64,000 nt of DNA from Gracilaria domingensis (taxonomy: Eukaryota > Rhodophyta > Florideophyceae > Gracilariales > Gracilariaceae): contig VCMS01000085.1 of assembly GCA_022539475.1 (NCBI GenBank), positions 1 through 64,000 on the forward strand, read 5' to 3'. Shown one piece after another: positions 46,801 to 58,020 of this stretch. The notes under the pieces are model-generated. The model ran no database searches. It had not been told where the DNA came from and worked only from the letters and a program-made list of their open reading frames with translations. The translations under genes and the position numbers were made by a program. Position 1 is the stretch's first letter; each line of letters starts with the position of its first letter.

Positions 46801-47902
46801 CGCAAGCTCTTTCGAGGACTTTGGAGTGCTTTTCCCCTTTCGGGTACGAAGAATTTTGGCATAGTCTCCCACCAGCCATGGCGGCCAAAGCTTTTCCCGG
46901 CGGGATAGCGCTCGTTTGAAGTCCCTATGGGTCTCGCGGAGGCCTTCGGAGGGATTCGCGACGCTTTCAGAGAAGTTTGGACCCCTTTGGGATGATCTAG
47001 GACGACTTGGAACGCCCGCAGTACCGAGCGGGCGACCTTTTGAGGACTGGGCACACTCTGTGCAGCGCACGGCCTTGCTGGCATGCCCCGTTGCACGCGT
47101 GAAACGGCCACGATGGGCACGCGCGCGCCGTTGCACGCTCGAAATACCCAGGTAGGACACGCGCGCGCCATGCACAAGCGCGTGCACCGCCATGCGCCGT
47201 TGCAAGCGTGCCAAACGCCGCGTACCCCATGCCTGTCGGTAGCCGATTGGGTATACAGTATTGCCCGCAGGGATGCGTTCTGGCACGATCAAAAAATCCT
47301 AAATATTTTGATGTGCCGCGCACCCCAAATCGGGCATTGCGAGCCGCTGAAACGCCCGCGTTTCCGAGCTACGGGCAAAACAAAGAATCGCGCTTTTCGA
47401 CCACATCTGGGGGGGTACTTTCCGGCTCGAATTTTTTGATTCGCCTTTCAAGTAACCCTTTGGGAAATCAGCCGGTTTTAGCCTATTCACCTATCGAGGA
47501 CATACCTATCTGGCCGCCGCGCGTACTGTGCACCCCGCCGCCTTGATGGCACGTGCCGCGCGCACGCGCGCAGCACCGTGCACGCTCGCGCGTGCCACCA
47601 ACGTCGCTCCGGCTCACCCGGCCGAGAACTCTTGACGCTTGGAGTCCAAGCGCACTCCAAGAAGGGAAGGGGACCCAAGCAGGGCTCAATTTGCGACAAA
47701 AGCGCCGTGCCGCACGCTGCTCACCCCGCGCGCACCGCTGAGGTGCACGCGCTGGCCCTTGAGAGGGATGAACGCACAGCAACCGCGGGGCGCACACGCG
47801 TCCTGCAAAGGCAAAATGGAGAAGCTAAAGCTGTTTATTGACTCAAACGAGGTAAAGCGCGCTACGCGTCCCTACCACGGGTACGAAGACCGGGACGGGT
47901 CC
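46801..47902. other. No gene recognised; G/C-rich tail after the chromovirus
   Basis: The sequence contains repeated GCGCGCGCC and GTTGCACGC words (47,090-47,210 and 47,550-47,600) and overlapping frames on both strands with no motifs. Probably 3' untranslated or spacer sequence of the chromovirus or another decayed repeat. Confidence 0.4.
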
Positions 47903-48309
47903 GTCTGTCTCTTGCAAATGCTAGTTTTTGGCGAGGGTCGTCCAGTAAAGTTTTTGAAAAAATATCGACATCAATTTTTTCAAAATTTGAAGATAATTGC
48001 TTGGGTCGTCCAGAATCGCTGGGCAGTAAATACTGGTGGGTTTTCCACTCGTGCTAGTTCTTTAGTCGAGGGCTACCTGAACGGTATTTCGCGAAGTCTA
48101 GGTTCAGTTTCCATTAAGGTGCACATCACACGATACCTTCTGCGGAATGATACCCTGCAACGCATGGAATACTAGTGCTAGTACAGATGATGCCCATTAT
48201 GAAATCATACTGTTTTATTCGTATCTATTCTTCTATCGACCGCTTTTGCTAACCACTACTTCGCTATATTACATATACCATTTCTCCATGATGGTGCGGG
48301 TGTAGGCGC

Positions 48310-48450
48310 AATCTGCGCCAGCTGCCGCAGAGGGCGGTATCGGTAGAACAAATACGCACTCCGAGAGGATGAGGCGCGAAGCGCCTCATCCTCTCCGTTC
48401 CTCATGTAGGGAACCATGCCCAGATGCATGGTTCCCTACTTGAGGAACCT
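48310..48450. repeat. Hairpin cluster near the terminus, copy C
   Basis: Two strong stems: GAGGATGAGGCGC/GCGCCTCATCCTC around 48,365-48,393, and TAGGGAACCATGC/GCATGGTTCCCTA with TTCCTCA/TGAGGAA outer pairs at 48,397-48,448. A weaker CTGCCGCAG stem precedes them. This is the inverse-orientation counterpart of the clusters in copies A and B. Confidence 0.75.
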
Positions 48451-49186
48451 GCACCTGCAACTCGTGAGCTACGTACGCATCAAAAGTCATTTACCTGTAT
48501 ACGCAAGCAGAAAGTATCCATACGTTAGTCAATTCTCCGTTGGATACATTTGAAATGCGATGGAACGTACCATTGATAGAGCAAAACAGAAACGTTGCGC
48601 TAGAAAAGTCGAGGGACCTAGTAACTCGCGAAAGTAACCCAAAGCTTTTTTCCTGCCGTGTACATGTCGCAGAGCGCGAAGAGACGTGGTGAGGATTGGT
48701 TAGTTTAGAACAAAGATACGTAGAAGGATATGGAAGCACGTACGAAAGGACTGCACGGAATACATCCGTGAGATACGGATGATGTCCGCTTTATGGAGGC
48801 GTCCATTAGGCGGACATGAAGCGTACCTCATTCTCTTCCCCGCACTCTACTTTGTAGCCAGTGCGAGGGCGGAGAAAGGTACGACGGAGCGCCGCTCGTG
48901 ATCCGTGCCATCCACATCCTGGCGTTGTACTCCGGAGGAGTAGAACGCGCGACGGTAACGGTAGGTCGGACGCCGGATGCACGGCAACGGCGGCGGAGGG
49001 AAGAGATTTATTTTTCTGTGAAAGATTGGACAGGTGTACAGCGTACAACGTTGCGAAACCACAGGTTTATAACCGGTGGTAGATAATACGAGAAGTACAC
49101 CCTTGTGTTGAGGTCGACGTGTACCTACGTTCCTTTTTGAACGAAAGCACGTGATTTAAACTCAAAATATATTCTCCGTTCTCAGC

Positions 49187-52100
49187 ATGACGTCGATCTT
49201 GACTGTCGCTCGACCTCCTTCTCCCTTCGGACGCCCTTCCCTTGCAGTCTTTGTCGTCGTTTCGCGTTCATTTCTTCTTCCCATGGTCTACTACTGTACA
49301 CATAAGAATCGTGGGTGCCCCTTCGTTACTCGCCGAGGAGTCTTATCTCTTCAACAGCATGTCCACCATTGCCCGTTTCGTCTGAAAGCAGCGCTGGAAG
49401 ACGACAATAGCCGGCACATTCGGAGAAGCAAGCGTCTCAAGCTTTCCGCGCCTGCGCCCGCATCTTCCGAAACGGTCACTGCCCCTTGTCGCCTTCCAGA
49501 GCCTCCGGTGTCCGAGGACATCGTTGACCCCACTCCGTGCGCCCCTCCCATTCCGGACACTTCGCATTGTGTTTCTCCTTCCCCGGGTCCCGCGTCATTA
49601 GAGCGAGAACACGGAAGCAGTTCCCGCCCAGTGCCTTCTGAGGAGGCCCTCGGTGATTTGCATATGGATTATCTCACGGTTTGTCTCGCTTCATGAGCTC
49701 CCAATCTTGGTCATCGTGAAGCAGACGAGCTAATTGGGCTACTTCGGGACCCGCGATTCTCGCAAAAGCGATTCAACGAGACCATAACATGTTCCAAGCG
49801 CTGTACAGAACTGAAGAACGCCATTTTCGAACGATACGCCTCAAAGGACGGTTTCAATCGAAGAGCTGTCTCGCCAGAAGGATGTAAGTTCAACGCCACC
49901 CTCTACACGAGAGACCTCTTTCAGACACTTGTGAAACAGCTCCAATTGGCTAACAACGAAAACACATTCTTCCACCCTATACCTCAGACCCACTCCACGA
50001 AATATCTCACCCCATGTCCGGCTCTCTCGCAAGAGACGCCACCTCAAAACTTAAGGAAATGGTCATGGGCTCTTTGGATAGTAGGATAGTGTGGTACTCC
50101 CAAGAAATAAGTTACAGTGAATCTTTCGTAGGTCTTCTGCAGGTATACACCGATAAGTCTTCAACAACTCTAAAGCAAACATCGGTTACCGCCTATCCTC
50201 TTCACCTCATGTTTGTCAACTTCTCCGACGAGCTACGCCGTAAGTGCATCCGTGATGACCTCACAGTAGTGGCATACTTCCCTACCACACTGATCGAGGT
50301 TTTCGCATCTGAAGCAGACGCAATGCCATTCGTTTCTAGCAAGTCTCTACGCGAGTCCAGGATGCAAATCCTTCAAGAATCTCTTCGTCAAGTCCTGGAG
50401 CCCATTTTAAATCTCACGCAGAAAGTTTTCAGTTCATCGGCGAAGACAAACTAAGTCGAGTGTGCCATCCTCTGCTTGCAAGTTATTGTGCGGATATTCC
50501 TGAGGCTAAGGACATTCTGTCCATTCTTCATGGGACCAAAACGGAAAGACCGTGTCATAGATGCGAAGCCCCTCGCTCATCTTTATGCAGTCCTATTCCC
50601 ACCTCATTCAACGGACGTTCTCAAAAGCACACGAAAAGCATCCGAAAGACATACACAGCTATCTTGCAACATGCACAAAAAGACGAGGCGGAAAGACGTC
50701 CACGTCGTGCGAGGGAGAGGAGATCTCAAGCGGATACTCTGATGCGTTCAAATTCCATATCTCTCATTCCTTCGTTCCTCGAAACTTCCGTAAGCCTTGG
50801 AATGATCCCGGGATTGTCTCCATACAGTCTGTTCTCATTCGAACCATTACACAAATTGCATCTCGGCATCTCAAAGTTGATAAAAACAGCCACAATCGAG
50901 AGACTGCAGTCAGACACCCTGTGCACCACAATAGGAACATCTGCATCGCGTTCATTTCGAACGATACGCACCCAACTCCTCAACCTTGCAAACGCAATTC
51001 TAGCTGCCATAGAACGCGATTCTCCTGCCAAAGGTTTACGTATCGATTTGTCCACGCAGGAGAAAGGCAAATCTTTGAATGGTATCTTTACGAAAGACGG
51101 TCTCCGTGGAATGCTGGAGGCCAAAAACTACAAAGCACTTGATATGGTCTTCCCCTTCATAGGAGCATTCTTTGACATATGCTGTGGAGAACAGGACGTT
51201 GCCCCAATCACAACCGCCTTCTATCAGTACTCGGACTTGCTTTCGACCTTATTCAGATACAATCGTGACCAGTATTGGACTGACAGCTCTCTCCTGTGTC
51301 TTAGTTCGGAAATTGAAGCCTTCAAGCGTTCCGCAACAAAGACTCTGGCGGATTTTCATCCCTCCAGACTGGAAACTCTGAAGTTTCATCTTCTCGATCA
51401 TCTCGTGGACGATATTCGCCGTCTGGGAAGTATCAAGTACTACGACGCAGGCATATACGAACATGCACACCTGCTATTTAAGAGACACTGCAAAAAGACG
51501 TCCAGAAGAACAGCAACGGCTGTGGAGGAGACTATTCGCTCCATTGAGCACGGACATGTTAGAAAGCAATGGAATAGCAATACTCCTTACCAGCGTAATC
51601 CAGGTTTACCAGGAACTTCCACACAGCTTCTTCGATTTGCAATGAGAGGGCGTTCTTTCAATTTACGAGCTCTTCAACATTGTGTTTCAAGTATGTCCAG
51701 TTCAAAAACATGGACTGCTGTTAGAGAGATGTTCTCAAGTGCGGACACAAGGTCGATTCTTGATCAGATTGGTGAACAGGCCCTTCCTCCTTTCCTCAGT
51801 CTCGTGAAAGAAACACTGGATGAGCACTCTATTACATACTTCCCAGAAAAGACAAGGATAACTCTGGTGAATTCGGCCCTCGTGAAAGGCAGTTTTGTTC
51901 CGACTCTTGAACACTTCGATTCTTCTTCTAAGGCACTTAAGCTGGGACGACCCGAATACCCCATCATCCAACGAGTCTTCGCTTCTCCAGCATTTGGTTC
52001 CAGTAGGAAGCCAAAGTTTTCTACTGTATTGGTAAGCGGAGAAGATTCAGAGACTTGGGTTTCCTAGGTAGTCGCTCTGATTCGAATATCTCTCCTTGAT

Positions 52101-52258
52101 TCTGTGCTTACCGCACCAGAGGTGGCATCCGTGCGGTATTTCAAGGTTTTACCCCCCGCAACAAACATCGACCACATATTGAAATGCATATCTTTACGGT
52201 GGGCTACAAACGATGAAAAGAGCCACACTCTTCCGTTCCGTCTTCATTCAAAAACGGC
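49187..52258 (+). pseudogene. CACTA/Plavaka-like transposase, copy C, disrupted and truncated
   Basis: ATG 49,187 (MTSILTVARPP, as in copy A) or ATG 49,283 just before the zinc finger would start the protein. The frames 49,187-49,696, 50,014-50,454 and 50,460-52,067 cover it with breaks between them, including a stop after CLAS near 49,696, loss of phase near 50,000, a shift near 50,440, and TAG at about 52,065 where copy A reads Gln (WVAQVV). The last codons before 52,258 are native sequence; the C-terminal 50 or so residues are lost. Closest to copy A by eye. Confidence 0.82.
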
Positions 52259-52260
52259 GA

Positions 52261-55200
52261 TCAATGATCAAAATTCAACTGTTCCAGTTCCTTGACAGGG
52301 TCTGTATCTTCCGTTCCTGGTGGCAACGCTTTACCCTCGGTGGGTGCCAGCGATTCGGTAACTTCGCTCGCCGGGGTAACCGATGCGGTAAAAGCGGTTT
52401 CCGCTGATCCCTCCCCCTCCTTAGCATCGGTTATAACGAGAACATCCGCAACCGGTATCTTCGTCGGTACGATAGCAGCAGGGTGTGGGAGAGTGGTACC
52501 AAGGATTTGGTTTTTAGCTAACCACTGTCGGGTTGTGCCAAAGTAGGCGACCAAAACTCTGAATGGTTTGTCGGGTTCCACCGAGATTACTCCGCTCGCC
52601 AAAGCGAGTTGCTTCTGATCATACAATGATGGCAATGGTTGTACCACACGTAGACCAGACTGCTTAGTAGTTATGGTGACCCAAACTTGGGATTGCGCAG
52701 GGATTGCGATTGCATGAGCCACATGGAGCTTAGATGATACCGGGTCGACGGTTGGAACTTCCTGTGCAGCAGGGAGCGGGACGCGCTTGCGTGTAGCTCT
52801 CTTTAGCGGTTTCCTTACAATCGGTATTTCGGAACCATCATCCATGGTAACAACTCGAGCTCGAGGTCGAATCGCTTCAACAAAACGATCACAAAAGTCA
52901 CAACCGAGTATCACCGGTGCGGCAATGCTTTTGCAAACCATGAAATCCACTTTAACCATACAGGTTCCTAATCGTACCATGAGAGGTATGTACCCAAGAG
53001 TACGCAACGGGTTATTGTTGGCATCCGCGATGTCCAAACCTGGACCATGACGAATTTCATCCCGTAGCGCGGGTGGCACCAACTCAAGGTGAATCAGGTT
53101 CGGTGCAGCTCCTGTATCCAACACAGACAACTGTCGAACCATGAACTGCTTAGACAAGCCAAGATCGGCATAAACTTTGTAGTTTCTCTTGGCCATCACA
53201 AGAACTCTTTCCGGAAAACGGAGATTACGGGACCGTATCCACGGACGACGTAGAACCGAAAGGTGTTCTGAGCTCACGTCAGTTGTAGCCGCTATCCTTG
53301 AAAGGATTCTAACAGCTGGGGAGCGAAGCTGTGACGCCTCGGGCGCCTTCAACTTCGGCTCGGAAGGCGCCCCTCCCGTAGGGGAAACTCCCGAAGTCAG
53401 TTTTTCTGAACGGGGCTCACCGAATTCGGTGCGTGAACTCCGTTCGGGGGGCCTAACTGAACCCCATGCGTGGGTACTTCGCCTTGAACCTGGTTCGAAG
53501 GTGCCTGTGCCGGAACGGAGGGCTGAGCATAGACCGGAACCGGTAATCCCAGTTCAGCTCTGGCCTTATCATATTCCTTTCGTGGAACAGATTCCTTTTC
53601 CTCGGGCGTGAGGGCGTCGTAATACGCAATAATTTTCGGCCGGTGCGACGGCGGAAATACGCACTGCGTCGATACGTGACCTGGAAGGTAGCACTGGCAA
53701 CATATGACCGAGGCCGGTTTGTCGCGAGGGCGATTGTCCACTCGACGTTGTGGTGCTGTGTCCTTCCACCCTGGTCGGTTCAGACGCGACGAATTGTTAG
53801 CGTAAGGCAGCGGGGCTGCAGGCACCGGGACACTTTGGGCATACAATGCGGGGTCTTCTTCCGTGCTCGGAATCGAGGTTGACGGCAGGTCCGTAGATCC
53901 GTAAGAATCGGGGTTACTTCCGATGAAGTGGACGTTATCAGCATCACCGACAGCGGTTTCACGTCGCAAAACCGACATCGATGGTGACGAACTCTCCGCG
54001 AGTAGCGCTTTCGAGCGGCGCTGCCCCGGGTTGCGGGCTCGATACGTCTCTCCTTCCGCCTGGGCGTAATTAACCAACTCTAGGTACGTCATTCGGCGTT
54101 TTTCCTCGCGTCGGCGAGCGACCAACGACCGAATGGTGGGGTCCAAACCATCAACAAACATGGTACACCGCTCCTGTGCGGAATACACATTACCACATCG
54201 GTGAAACGCTTTGTTCAACCGCGTTGAATAAACCGTTTCAGATTCTCCACTCTTCTGTCTAGTGTCGCGAACAGCAAGAGTAGCGCTGTAAATCGCGTTG
54301 GAAGTCGCGTACGACCTGAGAAGGTAGTTCACGGCTTCCGGCCAACACGTGACTCCTTCTTCCGAGGCTCTCGAGGTTCCTCGAACTGAGTTGTACTGAT
54401 CTTCCGCAGTCCCTGTTAGGAAGTACGGCAGTGCCACATATGCATGTGCTTCAATCATACCGAGTATATCGGCCTCCTGGACGAACCTGGCAAGGAAATC
54501 CAAGATAAGGATAGGATCTGTCCCCGAGAACTTCCTTGTTTCAAGGGTAACATTCAACCTTCGAATGTAGTCCTTCACCTTACCGGTTCCTCGCGAGGAG
54601 CGATTCGAAGTAACATCTTCCAACCGATAATAGCCGTACGACAACAGCTTTGTGTAGAGCGGGTCCGTCGGCTTTAACTCTTTGAGTCCCAAGTGGCGCC
54701 GTCCTTTCACGCGTGATCTCATCACTGCCTGAGTAGACTGCGTCGCTTTCGACCGTGTCGAACGTGACCTATGACGGTTGTCATCACTATCAGATGAATC
54801 TGACGAACTGTCTTCAGTCATGCCGCTCGAGTCAGAGCGCGATGAATCCGAATCATAGTGAACTCGTTTTGAGTGTCGACGTTTCTGCTTCACCGAACGA
54901 TGGTCTTCATCCGCAGATGGATTTCCTTGAGGAACCTGTGCGTCCACAGCTTCATCCATACGGATTGTATCCTCCAGCGTTTCCAAGCGCGAACGAATCC
55001 GACCGATATCGGTGCGCATTTCCTCGACAAATGCCCGGTACTCCGTGACGAAGACGTCTGGGGTACCCAGATTTTCCATAATGGAATTCACGTCCCTTCT
55101 CAGAAGACGTAAGTCTCCTGAGACATCCCTCACCTGGGCATTATCAACCTGCGTCCTCAACGAGGTAACATCCTGTAGGAGTTCCACGTGAGCAGCGTGA

Positions 55201-56540
55201 TTAATATCCAAGCGGGATTCCAACCTAGCCAACTCGGCTACGGTAGCAGCGTTAGGGTTAACCATGGATGGTGTCTCAACGACGGGTTGAGCAGAACCCA
55301 CATTTTCCTTAGGTGCTTCCGTAACTGAGCGCGTTCTCCGGGGGCGGGGTACGACCTCAAGAGGTTGCGCCTCATCTGGGATAGACCGGGACGTCGGTGC
55401 AACGGGTGGAACCGCAGCTGACGACCGCGCTGAACCAGCTCGAGAACCTCGAGGCGGTTGCGGCATACTGAAAACCAGTAAGCAATCTGATCCAGATGAT
55501 CCAGTTAAACTCGTACACGAGTCTCCAAAGAACAAGAAAACTCAATAAACCTTCTCGGTAAACCACCTCGTCAGCGGTTCACGTTCAAAAGTTGTCAACC
55601 TCCAAAACTCTAAAGAGTCCCCTGATCGTTGTCAGAAAACGGTGATCCGTCAACAATCAAGTCAATTCCACGACAGTGACCTAAAACGGTTCTAGGTCGG
55701 GAGACCACTTTGTGGGGCAAACTCGGAAGAGTGAAACCCACCAGACTGTCCGAAGGTCCGCTCTCGTGAGAGATGGCAGACCAGTGACAGAGCCCTCTGT
55801 ACCACCGTAACTCGGTTGTAAGGCCGAAGTGGCAACTGGCTATACCTACAGAGGTGCTAGGCCACGTGGTGAGGAAACGATGAGAAACTCCAGAGATGGG
55901 GTGGTATCGGCAACGATGAAACACGACCAACGACAGGTGTAGTCCCGAGAGGGAAAGCAACAGAAAAAAACAACCAAACAACACCCACACGCCACGGGTA
56001 GGGCCTCCTCGGCACTGTGCCCGGAGCGGGGCGAGATCCTCCAACGGTAATGCACAGGTTTCCGTAAACACGGCAAAACTCTATACAGAGTGGGATCACT
56101 TCGTAATCTAGTCCTATACCTCCTCGGTACGACCCTCAGGTCCCGACATCATCGACAGATGTTCCTCAAAGGTACCGAGAGGGTAGGACCACCGTAACCA
56201 GACGTGGCTATACTCGCGAGAGTGATAACCTACGTAGGCGGTTGGCGCCAGAGCCTCACTCGTGTAGAGTCCACTCAAGAGAGCGCTACTCGACAAAGAG
56301 TTCACTTAGAAGTGCTCGGGTTGACTTTACAAAGGTGCTCGCGACGACGAGGTCGAGCTCACCTAAGTAGATCTAAACTAACTATGTACACGTGGTGCAC
56401 ACCCGCAGGGGTCCGTACACGTGGCTAGCCCAGTGTCAGGCACCTCAGGTGCACTACCTATTGTCCCGTAATATGCACACACACGGTGGTGTAGTACACG
56501 CGTCCACCTAGCGGTATTGACCAGAAATGGCAACCCTGAT
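52261..56540 (-). mobile_element. Ty3/gypsy fossil, gag and protease with 5' LTR, minus strand
   Basis: The gag region spans about 55,470-53,397, with a zinc knuckle of the form CQCYLPGHVSTQC, and the protease region about 53,352-52,261, with LDTGAAPNLIHLELV. A primer-binding-site-like sequence lies at 55,692-55,707, the reverse complement of the one at 43,961, and the LTR runs rightwards from 55,711 to an unresolved end before about 56,540. Reverse transcriptase, RNase H and integrase are absent because transposon copy C abuts at 52,258. Broken and partial; the gag frame is still long, suggesting moderate age. Confidence 0.8.
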
Positions 56541-56639
56541 TACAGGTAACTGTGGGAAAGCCATTCCAAAAGTAACCGCCAAAATTGGGTCCAACTCATA
56601 ACTCTTCGAGTGCATCCTCGTATCACTCCCCTGAGTATA

Positions 56640-58020
56640 AGAGGCGCATCATCCTGATAACCACGCAAAATGCGTTGCTCTACAAGAACAAACCCAAGAG
56701 GCCCTGAAGAGCGGTATAAGAAGTACAGAACTCGAGCACTTCGCCGCTGCGCATCGGTGGCGGACGGCTTTCACACACACTGGGGACCGCAACGAACACA
56801 TTAGCCTCCTAGAGAGAGCCACTGCCGTGTTAGCAGCCCGATGGGCAGTCTCGCAAAAAAATTGCGAAATGCAGAGCGCTGTTCTTAGGAGATTCCTTCG
56901 TGGTCGTCGCAGCCCTTACCAAAGGGCGATCATCGAGCATACCCCTCAACCGAATCGTAAGGAAGTTCGGAGCGGTATGCACGGCCGCCGAGGTGCACGC
57001 AATGTTGGGCTATATTCACACATTAACAAACCTAGCAGACAGTCCCACGCAAGAGTAGCGTAGCGGAATCAACCCCACACACTAGAGCATTCAATTACAA
57101 CCTCTCACAGGCAGCTGCTCTGCGCGTGCGAACCCTACAAGCAAACAACAGAAACCACACTGTAATACAATTAAATACAAATCTAGAGAGCGCTGACGCC
57201 CACCCCCTTCTTGCGAATCTAGATCAGGACCGTTCTAGAATCCCACGCCGGACGCAGAGTTTCTTTGCAAAGCATCGTTTTATGTCAAAGTCATTCATAC
57301 CAGCAACAGTGGACAAGTGCTGTAAAGCGTTGGAATACTTTACCACCAAGTTTTCAAACACTTTCAGCTCGTTCCACGTTCTTGATGAGACTATTGAGAC
57401 GCATATTTGACATGACTTTGATGAAGATCCTAGGGGAGGACGAAAGCAAGAAATAGCTACGCTTCTCTCCGGACTTTATATCGTTGACGCAAGAATCAAG
57501 AGCAGGCTTTGTTTTTCACACCGGAGTTTGAAGGGTTGGGAAAAATTCAGGCCCGTATTTGTGACTGACTATTTTGCCAAATAATAGAGTTTGACTGACT
57601 ACTTTAGCAGAACGACTAGTCCTTATGCTATTTTTTCCTTATTTTTAGAGCGTTGTGACTAGTCGATTTGTCATTTTTGTTGACTAGTGACTACTCAGTT
57701 TACAATTTTGATAGTCACAAATACGGCCCTGGAAAAATTGCATGTCTCACGTCCAGCCACACCATTCACAAAATATATTGCGTATGCTTTAACCATGCAG
57801 CTTATAAATCAAGATCATAGTGAATCCGCTCTGTGTCTCATCCTCTCGTGGGTCGGATATCTACGCATCACTGAAGCCCTATCTTTGTGAACATCGAACA
57901 TAGCCCTTCTGGGTGAGTCACGTCTTTCTGCATACGGTAATTTGGCAGCTGGTGTTGCCATCGAAGACACTAAAAGGGGCCCTTTGCAATTGTTCTTATT
58001 TATGACAAGCACTGCATTAC
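56640..58020 (+). mobile_element. Tyrosine-recombinase retroelement relic (RNase H plus recombinase)
   Basis: An RNase-H-like stretch (ISLLERATAVLAARWAV near 56,800; LGYIHTLTNLADSPT near 57,010) is followed by a recombinase N-terminal-like region (FMSKSFIPATVDKCCKALEY near 57,290; IATLLSGLYIVDARI near 57,460) and a recombinase catalytic-like segment with the RxxE pattern (LSWVGYLRITEALSL near 57,860). RNase H followed by tyrosine recombinase is the DIRS/Ngaro order. Old and broken, with several interruptions. It may be the downstream part of the element at 40.7-43.5 kb. Confidence 0.6.

Larger units (their letters stand above)
47903..52258. mobile_element. CACTA/Plavaka-like transposon, copy C (inverted, transposase end only)
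   Basis: Starts with the element terminus GTCTGTCTCTTGCAAATGCT at 47,903 and then carries, in order, the GGTCGTCCAG terminal repeats, the hairpin cluster (48,310-48,450), one partial 373-bp unit, the upstream hairpin region and the transposase. Similarity to copies A and B stops abruptly near 52,258 inside the transposase C-terminal coding region, where gypsy sequence begins. No cargo gene remains. Orientation is opposite to copies A and B. Confidence 0.88.
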
